Assembly (NCBI RefSeq): GCF_000769915.1
Contig: NZ_JRLV01000021.1
Span: 30,437-94,436, forward strand
Direction: 5' to 3'
DNA: 64,000 nucleotides
Origin: Flavobacterium beibuense F44-8
GTDB lineage: Bacteria > Bacteroidota > Bacteroidia > Flavobacteriales > Flavobacteriaceae
The notes beneath the pieces are model-generated. The model saw nothing but the letters and a program-made list of their open reading frames with translations, was not told where the DNA came from and did no database searches. Positions 25,987 through 37,188 of this stretch are shown here, in pieces. The translations under genes and the position numbers were made by a program. Each line of letters starts with the position of its first letter. The first letter of the stretch is position 1.

Positions 25987-26655
25987 TTAAAAGGAAAACT
26001 CTTTAGCACTTACTTCGTTGTCCCACATAACGATACAGTTTTGAGACGGAGTAGCATACAGCTTTTCAGCCTCTTTGCTATTATAGCTGTATTTACCGTT
26101 TTTATAAACGATATTTATGTACTGGTGCTCATCCTTTAAAATATCAGGAGAGAAAAGAATTATATCGTTCCAGCCGTTTGTAGTTTTATCACTTCTGTAA
26201 ATAGGGGAATAGAGGTTGTTAAAAACAGCTATTTCATTCAGATCATTATCTAAAAGCAGGTAAGTACATCCTTCTGCATTACAAAAATAGCTTCCGTATA
26301 AGTGTATAAAATAATCATCTTTTCCGTCGTTATTAAAGTCGGTTTGAAAGAAACTGAATTTCCTGTCGGCAGGCTTTAGTACGTCAAAGTCTTTAAGATA
26401 TTTTTGATGTAAGAATGTTTTAATTTTCTCTGCCGATTCTTTACTCGTTGTAAGTGCAGAATAATTTTTGTTGCCAGAATTGCCAAGGGTAGGTTTCACT
26501 ATTCCCATAGTATCTGCAGGCGATTCTTTAGTACTTTTTTCAGGCTCAATACTGTCGCTGTCGTTATCGTTTATAGCAGGTTTACAAGAGTGCAAAAAAA
26601 ACAGGGATATAATCCCTGTAATTTGAATAAAATATATTTGCAAGTTGGATGCCAT
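25987..26655 (-). CDS. Lipoprotein of unknown function with an FG-GAP-like motif
   Basis: A 222-residue lipoprotein (signal GIISLFFLHSC, lipid Cys about residue 24). After an acidic, Ser-rich linker the folded part contains DFNNDGKDDYFIHLYG, a calcium-binding-like DxNxDGxxD loop seen in FG-GAP/VCBS repeats, and two close Cys (FCNAEGC) that could form a disulfide. No enzyme family recognised. Single gene on the minus strand, convergent with the small-RNA pair. Confidence 0.6.
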   Translation of the reverse strand: MASNLQIYFIQITGIISLFFLHSCKPAINDNDSDSIEPEKSTKESPADTMGIVKPTLGNSGNKNYSALTTSKESAEKIKTFLHQKYLKDFDVLKPADRKFSFFQTDFNNDGKDDYFIHLYGSYFCNAEGCTYLLLDNDLNEIAVFNNLYSPIYRSDKTTNGWNDIILFSPDILKDEHQYINIVYKNGKYSYNSKEAEKLYATPSQNCIVMWDNEVSAKEFSF

Positions 26656-26772
26656 TGCCTGGTTTTGTAAGGTTGCTGCAAATATAATATAGTGTCTAAC
26701 GGATTGAAAAATAAACCGCTATGTTTTCGTTTAAGGGCAAATAAACACGATGAAATAGCTTTTGTACAGATG

Positions 26773-27975
26773 TTACTCCAGCGCAATACCGGTTAGGAAA
26801 ATTTCGGTATCTCCTTGTGAGTCCGATAATCTTGAAGCCTTTTTGGTAAGGTACTTACTGTTTTTTATATTTTTAAAATAATAGCCGTTTTCTTCGCCTT
26901 CGGCTCTTATGGCTACCCACAGTTCATCTTCGGTATATCCGGCAAACGGAATATAATTCATGTTACTGTTAAGGTATTCCTGAGTTTCCTCGTTTTTAAG
27001 AGCAAAGCCTTTTCCGTGCTTCTCAAAAATAAAGGTGCAAACATCATTTTTAAACCTGCGGCACATTTTACTGGCTTTGTTAGTCCTATATTCGTTATTG
27101 GCTTTATTTTTTAAATACCCCTTAACGGTTATGGCTTTTCGCCTTATAGGTACAAGGGGAGAGATCTCTGCATCGCCAGATGCATTTAACTTATCGGTAG
27201 TTATAACACTAAAGTTATGAGCAATGGCATACTCCCAGGCATCACTACTGTTTACATTATACAGGCGGGTTATATAATTAGCATCATGATAATAATCCAG
27301 TTTTTTTCTGAATAGCTCCTTATAAGGCTGATAAGGTGCATATATGGTACTGAAAAAAACAATATTCCCTTTTTCAGGAATATCTTTTAGTGTATATATT
27401 ACTCCTTCGCTAAAGCAGTATCGTTTTTCAATATCGGTATTGGCATATTTGTTTTTACGGTCGGAGTTCCCTGTAAGGCAAAAAATAAACTTTCCACGCA
27501 TTTGGGCTAAAGTAGGCCATCCGTTATTTTTTACGTTTTCGGCAAGGCTAAAGCTACTGTTTTTTATAAGTTGTCCCGGTTTAAAAATAAGCTCCTTTCC
27601 AAAATAGCATTTAAGGTAGGTGTCTATTTCATCATGAAAGTTAGCATCAATACCATTAAGGCTGTTAATTTCAAGATTAATAAGTACCGGGTAGTGGTTT
27701 GGTGTGGCATTGTGCCATTCCTGTAACTTTTTTAAATAGATACTTAACGATGTTCCGGTTGTAGTAAATCGCGACAGGGCAAAAAAGCTTGGTTCTATGC
27801 TTTTGTAAGGAGTAAAAGGGGTGCTATGCCTCCATGCCCGAAACTCAAGACTAAGACAACCGCAATTGTCGGGTACATTTGGGTTAAAAGCCAGTTGTTC
27901 CTCCAGTGTTTCTCTGTTTTTACTGCAATTGCCGGAAGCCTTAAAGATAACCTCATTGTACTTTAAGCTTTCCAT
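26773..27975 (-). CDS. PI-PLC-like protein (PF16670-like), probably catalytically inactive
   Basis: A 400-residue protein. The segment YNEVIFKASGNCSKNRETLEEQL followed by CGCLSLEFRAW (quoted parts: FKASGNCS, EEQLAF, GCLSLEF) and the later NNGWPTLAQMRGKFIF align in my memory with bacterial Ca-dependent phosphoinositide phospholipase C-like proteins, where GWPTL..RGK is characteristic. The usual catalytic HN(S) is here GN, and the second His region reads PYK, so activity is doubtful. A C-terminal part of about 90 residues (GYYFKNIKNSKYLTKK) looks beta-trefoil-like. The ATG at 27975 is chosen because a promoter lies just upstream; a TTG at 28008 lies inside it. Confidence 0.5.
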   Translation of the reverse strand: MESLKYNEVIFKASGNCSKNRETLEEQLAFNPNVPDNCGCLSLEFRAWRHSTPFTPYKSIEPSFFALSRFTTTGTSLSIYLKKLQEWHNATPNHYPVLINLEINSLNGIDANFHDEIDTYLKCYFGKELIFKPGQLIKNSSFSLAENVKNNGWPTLAQMRGKFIFCLTGNSDRKNKYANTDIEKRYCFSEGVIYTLKDIPEKGNIVFFSTIYAPYQPYKELFRKKLDYYHDANYITRLYNVNSSDAWEYAIAHNFSVITTDKLNASGDAEISPLVPIRRKAITVKGYLKNKANNEYRTNKASKMCRRFKNDVCTFIFEKHGKGFALKNEETQEYLNSNMNYIPFAGYTEDELWVAIRAEGEENGYYFKNIKNSKYLTKKASRLSDSQGDTEIFLTGIALE

Positions 27976-28005
27976 CGTTAAATATTGGTTGGTTGGTTTG
28001 TATAG

Positions 28006-28013
28006 CAAAGTTA
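28006..28013 (-). promoter_or_regulatory. -7 box of the PI-PLC-like gene
   Basis: TAACTTTG on the minus strand matches TAnnTTTG. It sits 31-38 bases before the ATG at 27975 and overlaps the alternative TTG start, which is therefore unlikely. Confidence 0.5.
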
Positions 28014-28098
28014 TGGCTATCCGTAAAGGTTTCCTCGAGTATAATTACCTGTTTTTTTACACTGCGTAAAAACACGTGTTAGTAGTAAAGAGTGATTG

Positions 28099-28114
28099 TT
28101 TTTTTTTTTTTTTT
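28099..28114. repeat. Homopolymer tract of 16 T
   Basis: Sixteen consecutive Ts lie five bases before the first AraC-type repeat of the SDR promoter. Such tracts slip during replication and could alter promoter activity, but its distance from the -7 box (about 65 bases) makes an effect uncertain. Confidence 0.6.
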
Positions 28115-28119
28115 GAAAA

Positions 28120-28186
28120 TGACGTTTTAAACAAAGTAAACTGACGTTTTAAGCAAACTCCCTAACGTAAACTGCTCCTAACTTTG
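28120..28186 (+). promoter_or_regulatory. SDR promoter with paired AraC-type sites
   Basis: TGACGTTTTAAACAAA (28120-28135) and TGACGTTTTAAGCAAA (28142-28157) are direct repeats differing at one base and spaced 22 bases, two helical turns, as expected for an AraC-family dimer. A partial third copy (TAACGTAAAC) follows at about 28163. The -7 box TAACTTTG is at 28179-28186, 20 bases before the SDR ATG. The AraC gene downstream (29291) is the likely binder. Confidence 0.65.
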
Positions 28187-28205
28187 CCCAATAAAAAATA
28201 TAAAA

Positions 28206-29228
28206 ATGGATTTTACAGACAACAGTAACGGGGTTTTACAAAACCCACTTCCTTCGGGGTTTAGTAGTACATCAACAACACACGATGTGATTAAAGGGAT
28301 TAATTTAACAGGTAAAACAGCCATAGTAACAGGTGGTTATGCGGGTATAGGTCTTGAAACGGTTAAAGCCTTTGTAAAGGCTGGAGCACAGGTTATGGTT
28401 CCGGCAAGAGATATTGCAAAAGCAGCAAAAAATCTTGAAGGAATTAGTAATGTGATAATAGAATATATGGACCTTATGGTTCCGGAATCTATTGATGTTT
28501 TTGCTCAGGCATTTCTTGAAAAATACAATGCACTGCACATACTGGTTAACAATGCGGGTATTATGTGGGTTCCGTTACAGCGCGATAAAAGGGGGTACGA
28601 ATCGCAATTGGCTACAAATCATTTAGGACATTTTCAGCTAACAGCTAGGTTGTGGCCTGCATTAAAAAACAGTAATGGAGCGAGGGTTGTAAATGTCTCA
28701 TCATTTGGACATCAGTTTGCTCCGTTTGATTTTAAAGATCCTAATTTTATTACTACCGATTATGAAACTCTTCAGGGTTACGGACGCTCTAAAACAGCCA
28801 ATAACCTTTTTTCGGTAGAGCTTGATAAAAGAGGTAAGGAATTCAATGTAAGAGCTTATTCACTACATCCTGGGGCAGTAAACGGTACCGATTTAGGACG
28901 TGTGGCACCTATGACTCTTTTTCAGCAAATGGGAACACATGATGAGAAAGGAAACCTAAAGCCTGAAGTTGCTGCAAAATTGAAAAATGTGGAGCAGGGA
29001 GCAGCAACGTCGGTATGGTGTGCTGTTAGTCCGCAGTTAAATGGTATTGGAGGGGTATATTGTGAAAATGCCGATATTGCTCCGTTAGACTTGGGTAACA
29101 TAGAACATAATATGGAAGAGCCCTCTACACAAAATGGAGTAAAACCTTATTCGGTTAATGCTGAGAATGCCAAAAAACTATGGGTGCTAAGTGAGGAGAT
29201 GACAGGAGTATCTTTTAAAGTGTGTTAA
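28206..29228 (+). CDS. Short-chain dehydrogenase/reductase (SDR)
   Basis: NAD(P)-dependent oxidoreductase, 340 residues, resembling the retinol-dehydrogenase/WWOX-like group. Cofactor motif TGGYAGIGLE (about residues 41-50), NNAGI (about 115-119), catalytic Ser in NVSSFGHQ and YGRSK (Tyr and Lys) are all present. A 30-residue N-terminal extension precedes the Rossmann fold. Substrate unknown. It is followed 62 bases later by an AraC regulator and preceded by AraC-type repeats, so it is probably an inducible reductase. Confidence 0.9.
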   Translation: MDFTDNSNGVLQNPLPSGFSSTSTTHDVIKGINLTGKTAIVTGGYAGIGLETVKAFVKAGAQVMVPARDIAKAAKNLEGISNVIIEYMDLMVPESIDVFAQAFLEKYNALHILVNNAGIMWVPLQRDKRGYESQLATNHLGHFQLTARLWPALKNSNGARVVNVSSFGHQFAPFDFKDPNFITTDYETLQGYGRSKTANNLFSVELDKRGKEFNVRAYSLHPGAVNGTDLGRVAPMTLFQQMGTHDEKGNLKPEVAAKLKNVEQGAATSVWCAVSPQLNGIGGVYCENADIAPLDLGNIEHNMEEPSTQNGVKPYSVNAENAKKLWVLSEEMTGVSFKVC

Positions 29229-29290
29229 TTTATAACCGTGTACATTTATTTATGGTTATGGCTTGTTTTATTTTGTAATTTTATTTCAGA

Positions 29291-30106
29291 ATGGATTTCA
29301 TTACACATTATATAACTCCTGAGATAAAGCTTTCTGAGTATAACGGAAAATGCTTTAAGACTGAAGTGGTATTTGAACACCATATCCTGGTGTGGTTTAT
29401 TTCGGGAGAGACAAAAATAATACAGGCTAACGCTGTTTATACTTTTAATGAAGGCGACATATTCCTGATACCCAGAAATCAGTTGACTACGGTGATTAAT
29501 TATCCAAAGGATGGCAAGCCCCATAAAACCGTAGCAATGCATTTAACTCCTGCTAAATTGAAAGAATTTTATAGAGTTAATAAGCCTGTAGGCATATCAC
29601 AACCACTGCAAAAAGTATATAGGTTTACCAAACATCCACTACTGGAAAGCTGTTTTGCCTCTCTAATATATTATTTTGATATAGGAGAAACACTCCCAAG
29701 TGATATAGCCGAACTTAAAATAGAAGAAGCAATAAGGATACTTCGTTCCACAGATAAAAGTGTTGATGGTATTTTGGCTAATTTTGAGGAACCGGGAAAA
29801 ATAAACCTGTCCGATTTCATGGAACGTAACTATATGTTCAACATGACACTGGACAGGTTTGCTTATCTTACAGGTCGTAGCCTTGCAACTTACAGAAGAG
29901 ACTTCAAAAAAATATACAATACCACACCGCAAAAATGGTTAACAGAAAAACGACTTAAACTGGCACATTACCATATTTTTGAGAAAAAACGTAAACCTGT
30001 AGAGGTATATATGGAAGTAGGTTTTGAAAACCTTTCCCATTTTTCGTATGCCTTTAAGAGCTACTTTGGCTACGGCCCTAATATGCTTGCTTTAAAATCG
30101 ATTTAG
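29291..30106 (+). CDS. AraC family transcriptional regulator
   Basis: A 271-residue regulator with an N-terminal cupin-like sensor (FNEGDIFLIPRNQLTTV) and a C-terminal double helix-turn-helix (about residues 170-268: FAYLTGRSLATYRRDFKKI, VGFENLSHFSYAFKSYFG). It likely senses a substrate of the SDR and activates the upstream promoter. Its last four bases overlap the end of the convergent amidohydrolase gene. Confidence 0.9.
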   Translation: MDFITHYITPEIKLSEYNGKCFKTEVVFEHHILVWFISGETKIIQANAVYTFNEGDIFLIPRNQLTTVINYPKDGKPHKTVAMHLTPAKLKEFYRVNKPVGISQPLQKVYRFTKHPLLESCFASLIYYFDIGETLPSDIAELKIEEAIRILRSTDKSVDGILANFEEPGKINLSDFMERNYMFNMTLDRFAYLTGRSLATYRRDFKKIYNTTPQKWLTEKRLKLAHYHIFEKKRKPVEVYMEVGFENLSHFSYAFKSYFGYGPNMLALKSI

Positions 30107-31863
30107 TTTTGTTTACTATCTGTGCTTTTGTAAACCGTTTTACCTTCTTTGATAGATTCTAAAATTTTAATTTCAAAAATTTTATAGGTATCCTCTATGG
30201 TTACCGGGTTTTGATCAAGAATAACAAAGTCGGCCAGTTTACCTACTGTTAGAGTACCTTTACTGTCTTCTTCAAAATATTGGTATGCAGCCCAGTCGGT
30301 TAATGTTTTAAGACCTTCGTAAGGTGATATTCTCTGGTCAGCACCAATTGTGTTTTTATTTCTGGAAATTCTGTTAACGGTTGCATCCAGTACCCTCATG
30401 GAGTTAGGGAATGTAACAGGAGCATCATGATGTGAGGTTATTTTTAAACCGGCATCAATAACATCCCTGCAGGGAGAAATATAATTTCCTCTTTTAGGAC
30501 CAAAAATTGCCTGTACATGCCAGTCACCCCAGTAATAGGTATGCATAGGGAATAGTGATGGCATTATATTAAGGCGAACCAGTTCCGGTATTTGGTCTTT
30601 TCTAAGGTTTTGCCCGTGTATCATTACGGTTCTGTGGTCATTGTAGTTAAGCGTTTTTTGAGCCTCATCAATAGCATTTAGATATTGGTCTATAGCAGCG
30701 TCGCCGTTGGTATGGCAAAGCAGCTGCCATTTGTTTTTATAGGCTTCTTTAACATATTCTGTAGCTTCATCATTATCTATTATTTCATAGCCTTTATAAC
30801 AGCCCTGTATCCCGGTTGGATTGGTGTGGTAACATTGCGTTAGCCATGCTGTTCTTCCCTGTGGAGACCCGTCAAGGGTAAGTTTTGCTCCCCCAATTCT
30901 AAAACGGTTTTTATAGGTATGATCATGTGTATAATAAGAGTCCATGCTGGTACTGTCTAAGCCTAACCTAATATCAGGGTAGGCAACTACATCAAGGTAA
31001 TACTGATTTTCATCGGCTCCTTTTTTTAGTGATGCAAGCTGTTCCAGTGTAGTCCTGCCATCCTGAGCGGTAAGGTATCCCATTTTAGCATATTCGTCCT
31101 GTCCTTTTTTAATGCATTTGGCAGACATTTCATCATCCATTTTACCTAATATAGGGAATAGTACTTTAAATAATGCTCCTTCTTCCAGTACTCCTGTTGG
31201 GTTACCATTTTCGTCAAGTCTTACCACACCACCATCTACTTTGTGGTTATCTTTTGTATATCCTGCAAGTTCAAGGCCTTTAGAGTTTAAAACACCTAAG
31301 TGTCCTGATTGGTGTATTATTAATACAGGTACGTCAGTACTTACCTTATCGAGGTCGGTTGCGGTAGGGTGGTCAAGCTCTTTAAGTTGTGAATCATCAT
31401 AGCCGTTTCCTATAATCCACTCGGTTTTTTTAATGATATACTTTCCGTCTTCAGTATCCTTATATTTATTGAGTGTGTTAACTATACTGTCAAAGCAAGT
31501 GCCGGGTCCGTCAGGTGCCGGAAGTATGTTAGCACACATTGAAGTAAAGCCTACGTTAAAAAAATGGCCATGTCCGTCAAGAAAAGCCGGTACTAGGGTT
31601 TTACCTTTTAAATCTATTTCTGTATCGTTTTCCTTGTATTTGTCAAGAGCTTCCTGTTTTGCTCCTACAAAAACAATTTTTCCGTTTTGGGAAACTATAG
31701 CTTCGGCATATACAGGTGCGTCTCCCTCCATGGTCAGGATATCCCCGCCATAATAAATGGTTGCCTGATTAGCAGAATCGCCCTCAGTAGTTTTTTTGTT
31801 GCACGATACAATGCAGGTAAGCAGTACCAGTAGTACTGCAATTGGATAGGTTAATTGTTTCAT
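30103..31863 (-). CDS. Amidohydrolase family lipoprotein (YtcJ-like, Amidohydro_3)
   Basis: Exported metal-dependent hydrolase of 586 residues. The lipoprotein signal ends LLTCIVSC (lipid Cys about residue 21). The TIM-barrel metal site begins with PAFLDGHGHF (HxH) and continues with LLCHTNGDAAID, VMIHGQN and SHHDAP; GTLTVGKLADFVILD is the C-terminal composite domain. Relatives cleave N-acyl or cyclic amides, with wide substrate range. It ends convergent to the AraC gene with a 4-base overlap. Confidence 0.88.
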   Translation of the reverse strand: MKQLTYPIAVLLVLLTCIVSCNKKTTEGDSANQATIYYGGDILTMEGDAPVYAEAIVSQNGKIVFVGAKQEALDKYKENDTEIDLKGKTLVPAFLDGHGHFFNVGFTSMCANILPAPDGPGTCFDSIVNTLNKYKDTEDGKYIIKKTEWIIGNGYDDSQLKELDHPTATDLDKVSTDVPVLIIHQSGHLGVLNSKGLELAGYTKDNHKVDGGVVRLDENGNPTGVLEEGALFKVLFPILGKMDDEMSAKCIKKGQDEYAKMGYLTAQDGRTTLEQLASLKKGADENQYYLDVVAYPDIRLGLDSTSMDSYYTHDHTYKNRFRIGGAKLTLDGSPQGRTAWLTQCYHTNPTGIQGCYKGYEIIDNDEATEYVKEAYKNKWQLLCHTNGDAAIDQYLNAIDEAQKTLNYNDHRTVMIHGQNLRKDQIPELVRLNIMPSLFPMHTYYWGDWHVQAIFGPKRGNYISPCRDVIDAGLKITSHHDAPVTFPNSMRVLDATVNRISRNKNTIGADQRISPYEGLKTLTDWAAYQYFEEDSKGTLTVGKLADFVILDQNPVTIEDTYKIFEIKILESIKEGKTVYKSTDSKQN

Positions 31864-34442
<2,579 letters not shown>

Positions 34443-34465
34443 TTATATTGTTTACTAGTTATTGA

Positions 34466-34491
34466 AAAAGCCAGTCGTTAGACTGGCTTTT
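34466..34491. terminator. Terminator after katG
   Basis: An 11-base stem (AAAAGCCAGTC / GACTGGCTTTT) with loop GTTA and a run of Ts; it abuts the stop codon of the convergent monooxygenase gene. Confidence 0.85.
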
Positions 34492-34492
34492 T

Positions 34493-35656
34493 TTATTCCA
34501 TTTCGCTAAACATCTTTACCATTGCATTAGCAGCATCTTTAGAGTGCATACGCTCTCCGTTATCAAGGGATTCCTGCGCTATACCCGATGCCCTTTTACG
34601 CATACCGTTTTCGTAGGCAGTAATGGCATCGTGTACAGTAACATGCTCGGCTGAGGTTAGGTATTCGCTAAGCTCCAAAGCATCTTTCATTGCCATATTA
34701 ACACCTTCTCCGGCAAATGGTGGCATTACATGTGCGGCATCGCCAAGCAGGGTAAGGTTAGGTTGCGCTTCCCAGTACTGATTCAGCGGCATGCAGTAAA
34801 TAGGACGGGGAACAAAAGGTGTAGCAATATTTTCAAAAAGTTCATGCCAACTACTGTCCCACTCGGCATATTCGTTCTTAAACCATTCCAACAGCTGTTC
34901 TTTGCTGTTACAGTCTATATCATTTGCCTCAGCCCAGTTCTCATCGGTTTTAAGACTTAGGTAATACCCAAGCTCTCCATTACCTTTAAGTCCGGTAAGC
35001 AAACACTTTCCGTTGCCAAAAGCCATTATCTTACCGCCATTGGTTAGTTTATAAATATTAGGCACACCTTTTTCGGCATTGGGAACGCTTACCTCAATCA
35101 TGGTAATACCCGAATAAAATGCTTTAATATCGGTAAGGTAGGGGCGTATTTTTGAGTTGGCACCATCGGCAGCAATAACAATATCGGCATAAGCTGTGGT
35201 TCCGTTTTTAAAATGCAGTAACCAGCCTTCGTTTTGCTTTTCCATAGAGATAAAATGGCAGTCCCATACTACGGTTTCGGGTTGCAGGGAATCCAGCAGT
35301 AACATGCGTAACGGACCACGGTCTATCTCTGGTCGGAAACCTTCGTTATCAAAGTCTTCTCCGGGAGCGGTGTCATGGTCGCTAAACAGTACTTCGCCAA
35401 GATGGTTTGTCATGGTAAGTCTGTCGGCACCGGGGCGGTAGGCTTTTTTGAATTCCTCAAGTAGGTTAGCGGCACGCAGTGCTGCAATCCCCGAATCCTT
35501 GTGAAGATCCAGTGGCGAACCCTGCACACGGGCATGCTTGTTAAAATCTCTTTCGTATACTTTTACATCGGCTCCTTTAAGTTGCAGGAGTCTTGCCAGT
35601 GTTAGTCCGCCGGGGCCGCCACCTACAATCGCTATTTTCTTATTGTTTAATTTCAT
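34493..35656 (-). CDS. FAD-dependent monooxygenase, Tet(X)-like
   Basis: Class A flavin hydroxylase of 387 residues: VGGGPGGLTLARLLQ (residues 10-24), YERD with a downstream Arg, and the second FAD motif LLGDAAHVMPPFAGEGVN near 300. Sequence and length resemble Tet(X). However, residues that contact tetracycline in Tet(X) (Gln192, His234, Gly236 by my alignment from memory) appear as Glu, Gly and Tyr here, so resistance should not be assumed. It follows an AraC regulator by 28 bases and probably forms an operon with it. Confidence 0.85.
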   Translation of the reverse strand: MKLNNKKIAIVGGGPGGLTLARLLQLKGADVKVYERDFNKHARVQGSPLDLHKDSGIAALRAANLLEEFKKAYRPGADRLTMTNHLGEVLFSDHDTAPGEDFDNEGFRPEIDRGPLRMLLLDSLQPETVVWDCHFISMEKQNEGWLLHFKNGTTAYADIVIAADGANSKIRPYLTDIKAFYSGITMIEVSVPNAEKGVPNIYKLTNGGKIMAFGNGKCLLTGLKGNGELGYYLSLKTDENWAEANDIDCNSKEQLLEWFKNEYAEWDSSWHELFENIATPFVPRPIYCMPLNQYWEAQPNLTLLGDAAHVMPPFAGEGVNMAMKDALELSEYLTSAEHVTVHDAITAYENGMRKRASGIAQESLDNGERMHSKDAANAMVKMFSEME

Positions 35657-35684
35657 ACCATTAATTTTAATTAACGGTACAAAG

Positions 35685-36443
35685 TTATTTTCGTTTCAGG
35701 AGGGATAATAGTACAAATCGGTCGTCTTTGTTTTTTGACAGTTCTTTTGGTACTACACCCGAGAATTTTTTTATCTCTTTAATGAAATGATTCTGGTCGG
35801 TAAAGTTAAGTTCGGGGAACAGTTTTCCTTTGGCAACATGTTCCAGTGATTTCCTAAAGCGGAGTATATTGCAATAGGATTTTAAGGAAAGACCAAGGTA
35901 CTGGTTAAAGTAACGGTTAATTTGCCTGCTGCTCCATGATACGCTTTGGGATAGTTCCTGTACGGTCATTTCCCCCTTCGATTCGTAGATAAGGTTAAAC
36001 AGTTTACGTTTTCTTTCGTCAATCTCTTTCGGGATAAGTGTTTTTACTTTATCGGAAATCTTTTTGTAAAAGGCATCAAAATCGTTGAGGTCGTTATCAT
36101 TAAAGCCCCAAAAGTCGTTAGGGTAATTTTGGGCACTGTTTAGAAAATCGGCTATGGAAGTTTGCAAAATATATTCTACCGCCAGAGGTTTAAAGCTAAT
36201 CGCAAAGTTTAAGGTTTGTGGCGTAACGCTGCGCTGCTCGGGTTCGGTTTCCAGTCCTATGAGTGTTACATGAAAAGGCTCAGTAGCCGAACGGGAAAAA
36301 AACAGGTCTATGCGTCCGTCGGGCAATACAACAACATCCCGTGGTTCATTTGCCGGATTATGAAACACCCCGATGCTTTCCACAAAGTCGGCCAGTGATT
36401 CTTCCGGTTCTATGAATTTACAGTAAAAGGTGTTGTTGTTCAT
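35685..36443 (-). CDS. AraC family transcriptional regulator
   Basis: A 252-residue regulator with an N-terminal DUF6597-like sensor (FVESIGVFHNPANEP, VVLPDGRIDLFF) and a C-terminal helix-turn-helix pair (about residues 165-245, VQELSQSVSWSSRQINRYF and FTDQNHFIKEIKKFSG). It is the first gene of the unit with the flavin monooxygenase, which it probably controls. Its ATG lies inside one arm of an 11-base inverted repeat. Confidence 0.88.
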   Translation of the reverse strand: MNNNTFYCKFIEPEESLADFVESIGVFHNPANEPRDVVVLPDGRIDLFFSRSATEPFHVTLIGLETEPEQRSVTPQTLNFAISFKPLAVEYILQTSIADFLNSAQNYPNDFWGFNDNDLNDFDAFYKKISDKVKTLIPKEIDERKRKLFNLIYESKGEMTVQELSQSVSWSSRQINRYFNQYLGLSLKSYCNILRFRKSLEHVAKGKLFPELNFTDQNHFIKEIKKFSGVVPKELSKNKDDRFVLLSLLKRK

Positions 36444-36497
36444 GGTAGAAGGTATATAGGTTAAAAGTAGTGAAATTTACCATTTACTTCTACCATG
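36441..36497. promoter_or_regulatory. Inverted repeat spanning the AraC start codon
   Basis: CATGGTAGAAG (36441-36451) and CTTCTACCATG (36487-36497) are perfect 11-base inverted repeats 35 bases apart; the left arm includes the ATG of the AraC gene on the minus strand. If transcribed in full, the hairpin would cover the start codon; otherwise it may be a protein-binding site. Confidence 0.5.
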
Positions 36498-36579
36498 TTC
36501 CATTTTCAATTCTGTAGGATGTAGTTGCTAAAAAGGTATCAATAAAAAGGTACCAATAATAAGGTAGTTGTTACTCTGC

Positions 36580-37188
36580 TTACTCTACAATAGTCCTGAA
36601 AGTTAGGTTTACCCGCGGAGTAGTAATCTTTTTTGTAGGCGGTAAACGGTGAAGCCAATGCTCTTGTGTGGTATCTTTCATTACCAATAAGCTACCGTGT
36701 TCTAAAAATAGGTCTATTTTCTCCTTGCTGTCCTTATGTTTAAAGGCAAATTTTCTTTCAGCACCAAAACTTAGTGAACCTATTGCACCGTTTTTCTTTA
36801 GGTCTGTTTCCGCGTCGCTATGCCATGCCATCCCTTCGTTTCCGTCGTGGTACAGGTTAAGCAGGCAGGAGTTAAACGTTTCACCTGTTTCCTGTTCCGT
36901 CAAAAGTTTTAGTTCCTGTAGTTCTTTTGTCCAGGGCAGAGCATGTTTTGTGGTATTGGAATAAGTGTATTCAAACGCCTTTTCGCCATACCAGGCTACT
37001 TTTCGTTTGGTTATTATCCGTTTCCCGAAAATTACTGCTTCGTCATTTCGCCATTCAATGGTTCCCAAAAGTTTTTTCAGATAAAAGTCGGCTTGTTCTC
37101 TGTTTAATATCCTACCGTAATAATTTACTGTTCCGTCATACGGAAGCCAGTTTTTTTCTTTACCGGTTGTTTGGTCAAATAAGTCCAT
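36580..37188 (-). CDS. alkB: AlkB-type 2-oxoglutarate/Fe(II) DNA repair dioxygenase
   Basis: Oxidative demethylase for 1-methyladenine and 3-methylcytosine. The 202-residue protein shows the AlkB-homologue pattern: NLYHDGNEGMAWHSDAE (HxD iron ligands), a distal His in EHWLHRLP and RVNLTFR for 2-oxoglutarate. Last gene of the alkylation-repair operon; overlaps the Ada-like zinc protein by 14 bases. Confidence 0.92.
   Translation of the reverse strand: MDLFDQTTGKEKNWLPYDGTVNYYGRILNREQADFYLKKLLGTIEWRNDEAVIFGKRIITKRKVAWYGEKAFEYTYSNTTKHALPWTKELQELKLLTEQETGETFNSCLLNLYHDGNEGMAWHSDAETDLKKNGAIGSLSFGAERKFAFKHKDSKEKIDLFLEHGSLLVMKDTTQEHWLHRLPPTKKITTPRVNLTFRTIVE

Noticed and set aside
34493..35656. Tetracycline resistance gene tet(X)
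   Set aside because: Overall similarity is clear, but the drug-contact residues appear changed and there is no mobile element nearby. Called only Tet(X)-like.
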